This document shows, one piece after another, positions 12,232 through 21,645 of a stretch of 64,000 bases of DNA (position 1 is its first letter; the number at the start of each line of letters is the position of its first letter). A program made the position numbers and the translations under genes. The notes beneath the pieces were generated by a model. The model saw only the letters and a list, made by a program, of their open reading frames with translations. It was not told the origin of the DNA and made no database searches. This stretch comes from Brooklawnia propionicigenes (GTDB lineage Bacteria; Actinomycetota; Actinomycetes; Propionibacteriales; Propionibacteriaceae). The DNA is taken from positions 506,939-570,938 of the forward strand of contig NZ_AP028056.1 of the NCBI RefSeq assembly GCF_030297015.1, in the 5' to 3' direction.

Positions 12232-14322
12232 TCAGCGTGCCGCCTCTACCATCTGACGCAATTCCTTCTTCAGATCGGCCACCTCGTCACGCAGCCGCGC
12301 CGCCAGCTCGAACTGCAGCTCGGCCGCCGCCTGATGCATCTGCTCGGTGAGCTCTTGAATCAGGTTGGCCAGTTCTGCCGCAGGCAGGCCGGCGGTGTCC
12401 AGATCGCGCAGCTGATCGGCCAACACCGGGGAGGCGCCGCCACGCCTGCCTCTGTTCTGTGCCCCGGAGACCCAGTACTGGGTGTCGGCGTCCTCACGGG
12501 CCATCAGATCGGTGATGTCGGCGATGCGTTTGCGCAGTGGCTGCGGATCGAGCCCGTGTTCGGTGTTGTAGGCCACCTGCTTGGCGCGGCGGCGGTTGGT
12601 CTCGTCGATCGCGCTGCTCATCGATGGCGTGATCTTGTCGGCATACATGTGCACCTGACCGGACACGTTGCGGGCGGCTCGTCCGATGGTCTGGATCAGC
12701 GAGCGCTCGGAGCGCAGGAAACCCTCCTTGTCGGCGTCCAGGATCGCGACCAGCGAGACCTCCGGCAGGTCGAGACCCTCACGCAGCAGGTTGATGCCGA
12801 CCAGCACGTCGTACTCCCCGAGCCGCAACTCGCGCAGCAACTCGACCCGGCGCAGCGTGTCGACCTCGGAGTGCAGATAACGGGTGCGAACACCGCGCTC
12901 CATCAGGTAGTCGGTCAGGTCCTCGGCCATCTTCTTGGTCAGCGTGGTGACCAGCACCCGCTCATCGCGTTCGGCGCGTATTCGGATCTCGCCCAGCAGA
13001 TCGTCGATCTGGCCCTTGGTCGGCTTGACGATGACCTCGGGGTCGATCAGCCCGGTCGGGCGGATGATCTGCTCGACGACCCCATTGCTCCTGGCGACCT
13101 CGTAGGGTCCGGGGGTGGCCGACGAGTAGACGGTCTGCCCGATGCGCTCGGTGAATTCCTCGAAGCGCAGCGGCCGGTTGTCCATCGCGCTGGGCAGCCG
13201 GAATCCATGCTCCACCAGGGTGCGTTTGCGGCTCATGTCACCCTCGTACATGCCACCAATCTGCGGGACGGTGACGTGAGACTCGTCGATGACGAGAACG
13301 AAGTCCTCGGGGAAGTAGTCGAGCAGACAGTTGGGGGCGCTGCCGGGAGCGCGCCCGTCGATATGCCGCGAGTAGTTCTCGATGCCCGCGCAGGTGCCGA
13401 TCTGGCGCATCATCTCGATGTCGTAGCCGGTGCGCATCTGCAGCCGCTGTGCCTCGAGGAGCTTGTTCTGCGACTCCAGCTCTTTGAGCCGCACCTCCAA
13501 CTCGGCCTCGATGCCGGCTATCGCCCGCTCCATCCGCTCCGGCCCGGCAACATAGTGCGATGCCGGGAAGACGTACATCTCGTCGTCGGTGCTGAGCAGC
13601 TCACCGGTGGTCGGGTGCATCGTCGACAGCGCATCGATCTCGTCGCCGAACAGCTCGACACGCACGGCATTGGATTCGTACATCGGGAAGATCTCCAGCG
13701 TGTCGCCGCGCACCCGGAACGTGCCACGAGTGCCCGCGAGGTCGTTGCGCACGTACTGCATCTCGACCAGCTTGTGCAGCAGCGAGGTCCGGTCGATCTC
13801 GTCGCCGACATGCAGGCTGAGCATCGAATCGACGTACTCCTGCGGGGTACCCAGGCCATAGATGGCCGAAACGGTCGCCACCACGATGACGTCGCGCCTG
13901 GTCAACAGGGAGTTCGTCGCCGAATAGCGGAGCCGCTCGACCTCCTCGTTGAGGCTGGAGTCCTTCTCGATGAAGGTATCGGTCTGCGGCACGTACGCCT
14001 CGGGCTGGTAGTAGTCGTAGTAGCTGACGAAGTACTCCACCGCATTCTCGGGAAAGAACTGCCGCAGCTCTGCCGTGTACTGCGCGGCCAGCGTCTTGTT
14101 GGGCTGCATCACCAACATCGGACGCTGCAGCCGCTCGGCGAGCCAGGCGATGGTCGCGGTCTTCCCGGTGCCGGTCGCACCGAGCAGGATGACATCGTTC
14201 TCGCCGGCCTTGAGCCGGCGTTCGAGCTCGTCTATCGCGGCCGGCTGGTCGCCGGCCGGCTGAAACTCGGAGTGCACCTTGAACGGTGCCAGCCGACGGG
14301 TGATCTCTTCTACCGGACGCAT
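12232..14322 (-). CDS. uvrB: Excinuclease ABC subunit B
   Basis: The 696-aa protein begins [20 protein letters not shown] and has helicase motif [19 protein letters not shown], the beta-hairpin [22 protein letters not shown] (motif II), QTIGRAARN (motif VI) and a C-terminal UVR domain ([20 protein letters not shown]...[14 protein letters not shown]) that contacts UvrC. UvrB receives damage sites from UvrA and opens DNA for incision. Length is normal. The ATG at 14322 is chosen from the family N-terminus; longer upstream frames are not conserved. The gene is on the same strand as the HD-domain gene 70 bp upstream. Confidence 0.96.
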   Translation of the reverse strand: MRPVEEITRRLAPFKVHSEFQPAGDQPAAIDELERRLKAGENDVILLGATGTGKTATIAWLAERLQRPMLVMQPNKTLAAQYTAELRQFFPENAVEYFVSYYDYYQPEAYVPQTDTFIEKDSSLNEEVERLRYSATNSLLTRRDVIVVATVSAIYGLGTPQEYVDSMLSLHVGDEIDRTSLLHKLVEMQYVRNDLAGTRGTFRVRGDTLEIFPMYESNAVRVELFGDEIDALSTMHPTTGELLSTDDEMYVFPASHYVAGPERMERAIAGIEAELEVRLKELESQNKLLEAQRLQMRTGYDIEMMRQIGTCAGIENYSRHIDGRAPGSAPNCLLDYFPEDFVLVIDESHVTVPQIGGMYEGDMSRKRTLVEHGFRLPSAMDNRPLRFEEFTERIGQTVYSSATPGPYEVARSNGVVEQIIRPTGLIDPEVIVKPTKGQIDDLLGEIRIRAERDERVLVTTLTKKMAEDLTDYLMERGVRTRYLHSEVDTLRRVELLRELRLGEYDVLVGINLLREGLDLPEVSLVAILDADKEGFLRSERSLIQTIGRAARNVSGQVHMYADKITPSMSSAIDETNRRRAKQVAYNTEHGLDPQPLRKRIADITDLMAREDADTQYWVSGAQNRGRRGGASPVLADQLRDLDTAGLPAAELANLIQELTEQMHQAAAELQFELAARLRDEVADLKKELRQMVEAAR

Positions 14323-14392
14323 ACCCTCAAGGCTAGGCGGCGGTACTGACGTTTTCGCTGCTGTCGGCTCCCGGGGGATCAGCTGATGGCGA

Positions 14393-14992
14393 TCAGCCTC
14401 TGGTGATGGCGCGCAGCTCGGCCGCGATGTTGGCCTCCGCTCGGGCCTGCCACAGCGCCCGCGCCCGTGGTGTGGCATAGATCACGCCACGGCGCTGCAG
14501 CCCTCGCAAGTGCCACAAGCGGATCAATCGCCACTGGTCGTCGGGCACGCCCGCGTTCTCCCGGCGCAGATCGGCCACGGACTCACGGTAACGCTCGGCG
14601 CGCGCCCCGAAGATCGCCAGATCCGCGTCCGAGACCCGCTGAGCGGCCGAATCGCTCGGCCATGGCCGGTGGTGCTCGGTCACCCGGACCAGCCGCGCCA
14701 CCTCATCGACCACGCCCGCGCGCTCGCCTTCCTCGCCGAGCAGTTGCCGGGCCAGCCGCGCCGATGACCGCTCGTCACTGCCCCGCCGCCCCTGATAGAC
14801 GGCATCGTGGAACCACAGCGCCAGTTCCTCGACATCACCGCCGTCCAGCCGATCCAAGGCTTGCAGGCACTCGGCCAGATGGCGCGGATCGTGGTAGCAG
14901 CGATGCGGCTCCTGCCAGCGGATCAGCAGCTCGGCACCCAGACCGTGCAATCGTGGAAAGCGCCGATTCCAGCGCATCACCAACTCGTCCAC
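14393..14992 (-). CDS. Predicted HD-superfamily metal-dependent phosphohydrolase
   Basis: The 199-aa protein shows the HD signature [13 protein letters not shown], then ALWFHDAVY and a downstream SDADLAIFG that supplies the last metal-binding Asp. This arrangement matches the uncharacterised family of predicted HD phosphohydrolases (COG4339 type). The substrate is unknown; relatives hydrolyse phosphate esters or nucleotides. The protein is soluble and Arg-rich. The start is a GTG at 14992, with an in-frame ATG five codons later as alternative. It lies 15 nt downstream of the small membrane protein gene and is probably cotranscribed with it. Confidence 0.8.
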   Translation of the reverse strand: MDELVMRWNRRFPRLHGLGAELLIRWQEPHRCYHDPRHLAECLQALDRLDGGDVEELALWFHDAVYQGRRGSDERSSARLARQLLGEEGERAGVVDEVARLVRVTEHHRPWPSDSAAQRVSDADLAIFGARAERYRESVADLRRENAGVPDDQWRLIRLWHLRGLQRRGVIYATPRARALWQARAEANIAAELRAITRG

Positions 14993-15007
14993 TCAGACCA
15001 CCCGCGC

Positions 15008-15376
15008 TCAGATCACCTGGAGAGCCCAGCGGCTCAGACCGCCCAATCCCGCAGCGACCAGCAGGCTGACAAAAGTGCCGATGATGAAACGTTCGGACGC
15101 GACCTTGCTGCCGGTCTTCAGCTCGGGATAGCGTCCGATGCCCTTGAGCGCCAGCGCGATCGCGATGCCTTCGGGGAAGCCGGTCAGCACCGTGGCGAAG
15201 ACCGCCGTCCGCTCGACACGACCGATCCACTCCCCTCCCCGCAAGACCGCGGTCTCGGCGGCCGGGCTCAGCCTCCCGAAGACCCAGGTCACCGCGACGC
15301 CACCCCACCAGACCGCGGTCGCGCCCGCGACAAGCACGATCGCGGCCTGAATGATCGCCAGCACGGCCGCGTTCAT
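15008..15376 (-). CDS. Small integral membrane protein, partner of SatD
   Basis: I do not recognise a named family. The 122-aa product has about three hydrophobic segments: residues 4-33 (AVLAIIQAAIVLVAGATAV and WWGGVAVTWVFG), 58-80 (AVFATVLTGFPEGIAIALAL) and 97-117 (FIIGTFVSLLVAAGLGGLSR). The ATG at 15376 overlaps the satD stop as ATGA, which is why I prefer it to a GTG at 15385. In streptococci SatD is encoded beside a membrane protein SatE, so this may be the local counterpart, but no sequence similarity to SatE is claimed. Confidence 0.7.
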   Translation of the reverse strand: MNAAVLAIIQAAIVLVAGATAVWWGGVAVTWVFGRLSPAAETAVLRGGEWIGRVERTAVFATVLTGFPEGIAIALALKGIGRYPELKTGSKVASERFIIGTFVSLLVAAGLGGLSRWALQVI

Positions 15377-16035
15377 TGTGACCACGCCATTGCCGCCGCC
15401 AGAGTGATCGTGGCCAGGCCGGCAAGACGATTGAGTTCGTCATGTCCGGCCGCGGTCAGACGCTGCGAGACCGCGGCCTGCGTGATGCCCAGTTGCTGCG
15501 CCACGACACGCTGCGTGCTCCCCCGCTCGATCAAATCGACCACCTCCCAGCCCTCGGCCGTGCGTCGCCCGGCCAGCGCCCGCAGCGCAATCAGCGCCGA
15601 TTCGGCATACCAGGCTGCCTTCTGGAAACCACCATAAGTGGCCACGCCGACATTTCCGCGGCCTTGGTCGGGAAGGGCGCTCAGCAGCCGCAGCGACTGG
15701 GTGGCTCGCCGGGCTTCGATGGCCTCTCGTGCCACTAGGTAGGCCGGGCCCCGCGCCTGCCGGGTGGAGGCAGGCAGGGGTTCGTCGATCGCTCCGATGC
15801 CGATACCGATCCGCCAACCGCCCATCCGGGTCAGGCGGAGCACGACATCGACCACGGCCTGCGGCGCAGCACACACTCCCTGCACCTCGTCACCGGCGGT
15901 GCGCTCGAACTGGAAGACCAGCCCGTCGACACCGGCCAGCTCGGCCAACGCGTCGGGCACCAGATCAGGCCGCCGGCGGGAGGCGTGCTGGTCGACATTG
16001 ATCACCGCCACCGGATGCCCGCCATGTTTCGTCAT
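15373..16035 (-). CDS. SatD-family protein with C-terminal helix-turn-helix
   Basis: The 220-aa protein starts VAVINVDQHASRRRPDL and has FQFERTAGDEVQGV and MGGWRIGIGIGAIDEPLP, the pattern of SatD-family proteins, whose N-terminal domain resembles nucleotidyl-cyclase-like folds. Its C-terminal third contains a helix-turn-helix (GSTQRVVAQQLGITQAAVSQRL, about residues 170-192) followed by a hydrophobic tail. The biochemical role of SatD is not known. A DNA-binding domain suggests it regulates itself or its membrane-protein neighbour. No ribosome-binding site precedes the ATG; TAAACT ends 6 nt before it, so the mRNA may be leaderless. coaE ends 34 bp upstream. Confidence 0.75.
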   Translation of the reverse strand: MTKHGGHPVAVINVDQHASRRRPDLVPDALAELAGVDGLVFQFERTAGDEVQGVCAAPQAVVDVVLRLTRMGGWRIGIGIGAIDEPLPASTRQARGPAYLVAREAIEARRATQSLRLLSALPDQGRGNVGVATYGGFQKAAWYAESALIALRALAGRRTAEGWEVVDLIERGSTQRVVAQQLGITQAAVSQRLTAAGHDELNRLAGLATITLAAAMAWSQ

Positions 16036-16069
16036 GACACTAGTTTAGCCTGACACCTTATATCACACG
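16036..16069 (-). promoter_or_regulatory. Short AT-rich promoter/operator region of satD
   Basis: Within 34 bp, and into the coaE stop codon, the minus strand has TTATA-N8-TATAA and two GTGTCA copies spaced 15 bp, with TAAACT positioned as a -10 for a leaderless satD message. SatD carries a helix-turn-helix, so autoregulation here is possible. Confidence 0.35.
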
Positions 16070-16678
16070 CTATAAGCTTCTGACCTTTTTGTTCAATGCG
16101 TCCCAGACGACCTCGACCTGCTGCCGCAATTGGTCGTACGAACCGGAGTTCTCGATCACCCAGTCGGCCACCTCGAGCCGCTCGTCGCGGCTGGCTTGCG
16201 CGTTCACCCGCGCCCGCGCCTGCTGATCGTCCAGATCGCTGCGCGCCTTCAGCCGGTCGACCTGGGTATCGATCGGAACGTCGACGACGATCACCCCGTC
16301 GAAGCCATCCTGCAGGCCGCCCTCGACCAGTAATGGAATGACCGAGATGACGATGGACCCGTCGGGCGCGGAGGCGATCAGTTCTGCGCGACGGCGGCGC
16401 ACCTCGGGGTGGACGATGCCGTTGAGATCAGCCCGCGCCTGGGCGTCGGCGAAGATGATCGTCCCGAGCGCCTGCCGATCCAGGCTGCCATCGGCGGCCA
16501 GCACCGCAGGGCCGAAACGCTCGACGATCGCCTCCAGACCGGGCGTGCCCGGTTCGACGACCTCTCGGGACAGCACGTCCGAATCGATGAGGATCGCACC
16601 CCGCTGAGCCAGGAGACGGGCGACGGTGGTCTTCCCGGCGCCGATGCCGCCGGTCAGCGCGACACTGAGCACGCTCAT
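16070..16678 (-). CDS. coaE: Dephospho-CoA kinase
   Basis: The 202-aa product begins MSVLSVALTGGIGAGKTTVA, the P-loop of CoaE, followed by LIDSDVLSREVVEPG, the IIHPEVR-like GIVHPEVRRR and a C-terminal VDVPIDTQVDRLKARSDL lid/core region. It phosphorylates the 3'-OH of dephospho-CoA, the last step of coenzyme A synthesis. Size is normal for the single-domain enzyme; many mycobacterial homologues carry an extra C-terminal domain that is absent here. The ATG overlaps the ferrochelatase stop (ATGA), so the two are coupled. Confidence 0.95.
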   Translation of the reverse strand: MSVLSVALTGGIGAGKTTVARLLAQRGAILIDSDVLSREVVEPGTPGLEAIVERFGPAVLAADGSLDRQALGTIIFADAQARADLNGIVHPEVRRRRAELIASAPDGSIVISVIPLLVEGGLQDGFDGVIVVDVPIDTQVDRLKARSDLDDQQARARVNAQASRDERLEVADWVIENSGSYDQLRQQVEVVWDALNKKVRSL

Positions 16679-17793
16679 GGCCGCGCCCCCTGGTGATGCG
16701 GGCGGACCGGCGCGGGGCAGCAGTCCGGCGGGCAGCTGTCCGGCCAGGCACCGTAGCGGCCGATGTGGGCACGATCGCCGCGACCGCTCTGGCGTTCCTC
16801 GATCATGTCCGCCAATGCGGTTACGAACTTCGGGTGCGTGCCCGGTGTGGCCGCCCGGGCGTACCCGAGCCCGAGCCCGGCGGCGGTGGCTGCGGCCTCG
16901 ATATCGAGATCCCAGATGACTTCCATATGGTCGGAGATGAAACTGATCGGAACCGTCACGACTGCCTTGCGGCCCAGGCCCGGCAGTCCGGCGATCGCGT
17001 CATTGACGTCCGGCTCCAGCCAGGGCTGGGCGGCCGGCCCCGACCGAGACTGCCAGGCGAGCTGCCAATGCGTCACTTCCGGTCCGCCCGCGGCGCGCTG
17101 GAGAAGATTCACCGCCTGCACGACCTGCTCGGCAACCTGCCGGTGTTGCGCAAGATAAGCCCCACCGGTCGCCTCGCGCCAGGCACCGAAACCGGAACTC
17201 ATGGCGGCTCCGATCGGCAGCGAGTGTCCGGTGAAGATGACCTCCACGTCAGCACTGGTCAGGGTCGGATCGTGGCTGCTCAGCCGGCCGAGGGCAGCCA
17301 CCAGGCCGTCCGCGAATGGCGTCACGAAGCCCGGGTGATTGAAGAACTGCCGGACCTTGTCGACCTTCAGCTCGCCGGTCAGCCCGGTCTGCACCAGCGC
17401 CGCATCAAGATCGTCGCGATACTGCCGACACGACGAATACGATGCATAGCCGCTGGTCAGCACCGCCAGAATCCGCTGGCATCCGCTTTGGTGCGCCTGC
17501 TGAACGGCGTCGGTCAGATACGGGGACCAGTTGCGATTGCCCACCCAGATCGGCAACCGGTGGCCGCGGGCAGCCAGCTCTGCGCCCAGCGCAGCGGCCA
17601 GCGCATCGTTCTGGGCGTTGATCGGGCTGGCGCCCCCGAAGTGGTAGTAGTGCTCAGCCACCAGCTCCAGGCGCTCGGACGGGATTGCGCGTCCGCGAGT
17701 CACATTCCGCAGGAACGGCATGACGTCGTCCGGGACACGAGGACCCCCGAAGGATACGAGCATGATCCCGTGGTAAAGGCCAGCAGCGAGCAT
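16675..17793 (-). CDS. hemH: Ferrochelatase, actinobacterial coproporphyrin type
   Basis: The product (372 aa from ATG 17793) has MLVSFGGPRVPDDVMPFL, GNRNWSPYLTDAV, EVIFTGHSLPIGA with the catalytic His of ferrochelatase, and VVTVPISFISDHMEVIWDLD with the conserved acidic patch. The C-terminus has closely spaced cysteines (DSCPPDCCPAP) matching the [2Fe-2S] ligands of actinobacterial ferrochelatases. In this phylum the enzyme usually inserts iron into coproporphyrin III (CpfC), giving coproheme that must then be decarboxylated. It overlaps coaE by 4 nt and diverges from a radical SAM gene 86 bp away. No good ribosome-binding site was seen. Confidence 0.92.
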   Translation of the reverse strand: MLAAGLYHGIMLVSFGGPRVPDDVMPFLRNVTRGRAIPSERLELVAEHYYHFGGASPINAQNDALAAALGAELAARGHRLPIWVGNRNWSPYLTDAVQQAHQSGCQRILAVLTSGYASYSSCRQYRDDLDAALVQTGLTGELKVDKVRQFFNHPGFVTPFADGLVAALGRLSSHDPTLTSADVEVIFTGHSLPIGAAMSSGFGAWREATGGAYLAQHRQVAEQVVQAVNLLQRAAGGPEVTHWQLAWQSRSGPAAQPWLEPDVNDAIAGLPGLGRKAVVTVPISFISDHMEVIWDLDIEAAATAAGLGLGYARAATPGTHPKFVTALADMIEERQSGRGDRAHIGRYGAWPDSCPPDCCPAPVRPHHQGARP

Positions 17794-17879
17794 GAACCCG
17801 AGCCTAGTGTGCGAATCCCAATGGCTGTGGGTTAGGGTCATCTGGTTGATTCACCAAGGATGGAAGAAGGCGAGGGCCC

Positions 17880-19034
17880 ATGGCTGGGCATCCAAGTGGT
17901 ATCGGTTCGGTGAAACCGGTCAACTGGGCGTATGACCGCGCACCGATGATCATCTATTGGGAGCTGACCAATGCCTGCGGGCTGGCCTGCAAGCACTGCC
18001 GGGCCACCGCAATGCCCGAACCGGCGCCGGGCGAACTGACCACCGAGGAGTGCCTCCAGGTGCTCGACACGATCGCCGGCTTCGGGTCGCCGCTGCCGCA
18101 CATCGTAATGACCGGCGGTGACCCCCTGCGCCGACCGGATCTGGAGATCCTCATCAAGGCCGCAATCGACCGCGGTGTGGGTGTCTCGCTGGCGCCCGCG
18201 GTCACACCACTGCTCACCGCCGAGCGGATTGCTTGGATGAAAGATCTGGGAGTCGGGGCGATCTCGCTGTCGCTGGACGCCTCCAACGCGCTCGCCCATG
18301 ACGGCTTGCGGCAGGTGGCCGGCACCTTCGACGCCACCTTGGAAGCGCTTCGGCAGGCGGCTGCGGTTCAGCTGCCGGTGCAGGTGAACACGCTGGTCAG
18401 TGCGGACAATGCGGACGATCTCGAAGCGATGTACCAGCTGTTGAGCGCCGAGAAGCTCATGCAGTGGTCGCTCTTCTTCCTGATCTCGGTCGGACGTGGC
18501 ACCCAGCTCACCGAGCTCGATCCCGGCGAGGCCGAGCGGCTGCTGATGCACTGGGGAGCACGCTCGGCGACCGCCCCGTTCCGCATCAAGACCACCGAGG
18601 CCATGCAGTACCGCCGGATTCTGGCCCAGCGCATGTTCGCCGAGGGGAAGACCCGCGAACAGATCGAGGCCAGCCGGGCGTCCGCGGGCTTCGGCATCCG
18701 CGACGGCAATGGTGTGGTGTTCATCTCGCATCTGGGCAAGGTGACACCGTCGGGATTCCTGCCGATCGAGGTCGGTTCGGTGCGCGAACAGAGCCTGGTC
18801 GAGATCTACCGGGACGCTCCGCTGATGCGTCAGCTGCGCCGCCCCGAGCAGTTCAAGGGACGCTGTGGCGTCTGCGAGTTCCACCGCTGGTGCGGCGGTT
18901 CGCGAGCCCGCGCCTGGGCGCGTACCGGGGATCCACTGGAGACCGATCCGATGTGCCCCTACCAGCCGAACCATCGCTATGCCGAGGCCATGCAGGCAAC
19001 CGCACAGCCAGCCGACGCTCAGCCCGTTGGCTGA
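17880..19034 (+). CDS. Radical SAM/SPASM protein (AhbD/NirJ-like; TIGR04053-type)
   Basis: The 384-aa protein has the radical SAM cluster motif CGLACKHC (residues about 33-40) after IIYWELTNA, the GGDPL SAM-binding motif, and a C-terminal SPASM-type cysteine region (RCGVCEFHRWCGGSRARAWA ... DPMCPY) for an extra Fe-S cluster. This layout matches COG0535-type enzymes such as heme-synthesis AhbD and NirJ and the TIGR04053 group; I favour the latter from general appearance. Its divergent position beside ferrochelatase suggests a tetrapyrrole role, perhaps coproheme decarboxylation, but that is inference. GAGGG lies just before the ATG. A perfect 14-bp hairpin follows. Confidence 0.85.
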   Translation: MAGHPSGIGSVKPVNWAYDRAPMIIYWELTNACGLACKHCRATAMPEPAPGELTTEECLQVLDTIAGFGSPLPHIVMTGGDPLRRPDLEILIKAAIDRGVGVSLAPAVTPLLTAERIAWMKDLGVGAISLSLDASNALAHDGLRQVAGTFDATLEALRQAAAVQLPVQVNTLVSADNADDLEAMYQLLSAEKLMQWSLFFLISVGRGTQLTELDPGEAERLLMHWGARSATAPFRIKTTEAMQYRRILAQRMFAEGKTREQIEASRASAGFGIRDGNGVVFISHLGKVTPSGFLPIEVGSVREQSLVEIYRDAPLMRQLRRPEQFKGRCGVCEFHRWCGGSRARAWARTGDPLETDPMCPYQPNHRYAEAMQATAQPADAQPVG

Positions 19035-19099
19035 CTGCGGCAGGCGCTCGGCGTCCTGGTGGCACGGCTGAGCGCCCATCCAGCAGATGCACACAACGC

Positions 19100-19131
19100 A
19101 GCGGCCCCGGACCAACAGGTCCGGGGCCGCT
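19100..19131. terminator. Bidirectional terminator, perfect 14-bp stem
   Basis: AGCGGCCCCGGACC (19100-19113) pairs fully with GGTCCGGGGCCGCT (19118-19131) around an AACA loop, between the convergent radical SAM gene and rpsA. There is no T-run on either side. Confidence 0.82.
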
Positions 19132-19164
19132 CCGCTTGATCAGTGAGTCGATCAGTCAGTTGCT

Positions 19165-20610
19165 TCAGCTACCGCTGGTCAGCTTGTTGCGCAGAGCCTG
19201 CAGAGCCTCATCGGAAGCCAGCGAGCCCTCCACCGGAGTGGCATCGGAGGTGTACTCGGTGGCCTCGGCGCGGGCGGCGGCAACAGCCGACTCCTCGGCG
19301 TCGGCCGCCTGCTTCTTCAGCGCGAGCCAACGGGCCTGTGCTTCGGCGTATTGGGCCTCCCAGGCCGCCTGCTGCTCCTCGAAGCCCGGCTTCCACTCGT
19401 TGGTCTCCGGATCGAAGCCCTCGGGGTAGATGTAGTTGCCGTTCTCGTCGTAGCTGGCGGTCATGCCGTACAGCGACGGATCGAAATCGTCCGCAGCGAT
19501 GTCGACGCCCTGGTTCGCCTGCTTCAGCGAGAGCGAGATGCGGCGGCGTTCCAGATCGATGTCGATGATCTTCACCATGACCTCGTCGCCGACCGCGACG
19601 ACCTGCTCCGGGATCTCCACGTGACGCTCGGCCAGCTCGGAGACGTGCACCAGGCCCTCGATACCGTCCTCGACCCGCACGAACGCACCGAACGGAACCA
19701 GCTTGGTGACCTTGCCGGGCACGATCTCACCGATCTGGTGGGTGCGGGCGAAGGTCTGCCACGGGTCTTCCTGGGTGGCGCGCAGCGACAGCGAAACCCG
19801 CTCGCGGTCGAGCTCGACGTCCTTGACCTCGACGGTGACCTGCTGGCCGACCTCGACGACCTCGCTCGGATGGTCGATGTGCTTCCAGGACAGCTCGGAG
19901 ACGTGCACCAGGCCATCCACACCACCAAGGTCGACGAACGCGCCGAAGTTGACGATGGACGAGACGACGCCCTTGCGGATCTGGCCCTTCTGCAGCTGGT
20001 GCAGGAACGACTGACGGACCTCCGACTGAGTCTGCTCCAGCCAGGCGCGACGGCTCAGCACCACGTTGTTGCGGTTCTTGTCGAGCTCGATGATCTTGGC
20101 CTCGAGTTCCTGGCCCACGTAGGGCTGCAGGTCGCGGACCCGGCGCATCTCGACCAGGGAGGCAGGCAGGAAGCCGCGCAGCCCGATGTCGACGATAAGA
20201 CCACCCTTGACCACCTCGATGACGGAGCCGGTGACCACGCCGTCGGATTCCTTGATCTTCTCGATGGTGCCCCAGGCGCGCTCGTACTGGGCGCGCTTCT
20301 TGGACAGGATCAAGCGACCTTCCTTGTCCTCCTTCTGCTGGACGAGGGCTTCGACCTCGTCGCCCACCTTGACAACGTCGAACGGATCGACATCGTGCTT
20401 GATGGACAGCTCTTTGGAGGGGATGACGCCTTCAGTCTTGTAGCCGATGTCGAGGAGGACCTCGTCGCGATCGACCTTGACGACGGTGCCAGTGACGATG
20501 TCTCCGTCGTTGAAGTATTTAATAGTGGAATCGACCGCGGCCTCGAAGGCTTCTGGCGTGCCGATGTCGTCGATTGCGACCTTGTTCGAGGCCTCAGTGG
20601 AGGAGGTCAT
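19165..20610 (-). CDS. rpsA: 30S ribosomal protein S1
   Basis: The 481-aa product starts MTSSTEASNKVAIDDIGTPE and has four S1 RNA-binding domains, beginning near residues 35 (DGDIVTGTVVKVDRDEVLLD), 124, 205 (GQIRKGVVSSIVNFGAFVDL) and 291 (IVPGKVTKLVPFGAFVRVED). Four domains with a long acidic, Ala-rich tail is the actinobacterial form; E. coli has six. S1 binds mRNA leaders on the 30S subunit. The ATG at 20610 has GGAG 8 nt upstream; longer upstream frames are spurious. A consensus-like promoter sits about 115 bp upstream. Confidence 0.97.
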   Translation of the reverse strand: MTSSTEASNKVAIDDIGTPEAFEAAVDSTIKYFNDGDIVTGTVVKVDRDEVLLDIGYKTEGVIPSKELSIKHDVDPFDVVKVGDEVEALVQQKEDKEGRLILSKKRAQYERAWGTIEKIKESDGVVTGSVIEVVKGGLIVDIGLRGFLPASLVEMRRVRDLQPYVGQELEAKIIELDKNRNNVVLSRRAWLEQTQSEVRQSFLHQLQKGQIRKGVVSSIVNFGAFVDLGGVDGLVHVSELSWKHIDHPSEVVEVGQQVTVEVKDVELDRERVSLSLRATQEDPWQTFARTHQIGEIVPGKVTKLVPFGAFVRVEDGIEGLVHVSELAERHVEIPEQVVAVGDEVMVKIIDIDLERRRISLSLKQANQGVDIAADDFDPSLYGMTASYDENGNYIYPEGFDPETNEWKPGFEEQQAAWEAQYAEAQARWLALKKQAADAEESAVAAARAEATEYTSDATPVEGSLASDEALQALRNKLTSGS

Positions 20611-20726
20611 GTAGTAGGGCTCCGATTGCTGGTTTATATGTTCGGTTGGACGCACCACGACCACGCAGCTTCTGCTGCACGCGCCGCCTACTCGGTCCGA
20701 GACGACACAGGCCGCAATGCCTTTTA

Positions 20727-20756
20727 ATACTAGGCGCGCGCAACAAAGGGGGTCAA
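20727..20756 (-). promoter_or_regulatory. Strong sigma70-type promoter of rpsA
   Basis: On the minus strand TTGACC (20756-20751) and TAGTAT (20732-20727) are separated by 18 nt, close to the vegetative consensus. Transcription would start near 20720 and give a leader of about 110 nt. The 270-bp region up to the divergent sortase gene also holds the sortase promoter, which I could not define. Confidence 0.68.
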
Positions 20757-20880
20757 TCCGGGGTCCGACACCGGTCGCAGCATCTTGACCGATGATGCAA
20801 CCTCGGTCTGTCGGCTGGTGATGGGAGCTTTGATAGGTTCGATAAGCATATCGTCTCGCTCGAAGTAGGGAAGCGTTCAG

Positions 20881-21606
20881 ATGCCTCATCGGAATACCAG
20901 GATCGCGATCGTCATCGTGGTGATCGTCCTCATTGCTGGACTGGCGATCATGGTGGGCGTCCGGCTTCACCAGCCTGGTGACACGAACCAGGTGGCGCTC
21001 GGCGAGCCCAGCCAGATCGCTGCCGGCCCCGAGACATCCCAGGCCTCCGAGACGACCGAACCGGCCACCTCCACCAGTGCCGTGCCGGAGAGCTGTCCCT
21101 CCGACCCGCAACCGATCGCCAGCCCCGTGCAGATGACGCTGATCGGGCACGGTATGGAACTGCCGATGCTCAGCCTCGGCATGGATGCCTCAGGGGCGGC
21201 GCCCGAAGCTCCTCCCGGCAACGAGGGCTACACCGTCGCTTGGTTCAATCAGGGCCCGCTGGTCGGATCGTCCGAGGGCAAGGCAGTGCTCAGCAGCCAC
21301 ACCTTCCAGTACGGCGGTGCGCTGGGCAACCAGCTCAACAACGGCCTGCTGAGTCTCGGCGACATCGTCAAGATCAGCGGGTCGGACGGCTCGGCGGCCT
21401 GCTACCGGTACTCCGGCAGCACACATGTCATGGTCGCCGACTACGACCCCACCTCCGACATCCTCTACGACTACTACGGCGACCCGAAATTCGCCCTCAT
21501 CGTCTGCTCGGACTACACGTCCGGCGGTGACGCGCTGGGCCGCATGATCTACTACGGTGACCTGATCGGCGGCGATGAGGCCGCCCAGGTCGGCGGCGGC
21601 AGCTGA
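20881..21606 (+). CDS. Class F-type sortase domain protein
   Basis: The 241-aa protein has an N-terminal membrane anchor (residues 8-27, IAIVIVVIVLIAGLAIMVGV), a Thr/Ser/Pro/Glu-rich linker (about 35-75) and a C-terminal sortase-like domain. Catalytic residues are visible: His in VLSSHTFQYGG, Cys in ALIVCSDY and Arg in GRMIYY. Small single-anchor sortases of this kind in actinobacteria are placed in class E/F; the substrate motif is unknown and no LPXTG-like substrate lies nearby. AGGGAAG is 8 nt before the ATG. It is divergent from rpsA and convergent with polA. Confidence 0.8.
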   Translation: MPHRNTRIAIVIVVIVLIAGLAIMVGVRLHQPGDTNQVALGEPSQIAAGPETSQASETTEPATSTSAVPESCPSDPQPIASPVQMTLIGHGMELPMLSLGMDASGAAPEAPPGNEGYTVAWFNQGPLVGSSEGKAVLSSHTFQYGGALGNQLNNGLLSLGDIVKISGSDGSAACYRYSGSTHVMVADYDPTSDILYDYYGDPKFALIVCSDYTSGGDALGRMIYYGDLIGGDEAAQVGGGS

Positions 21607-21645
21607 TTCTGCGCCTCCAGGACTCTTCCGCCCGCCGGGATGCTC

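Noticed and set aside
20611-21150. Long N-terminal extension of the rpsA frame
   Set aside because: It crosses the rpsA promoter and the divergent sortase gene; S1 starts at ATG 20610 with a good ribosome-binding site.
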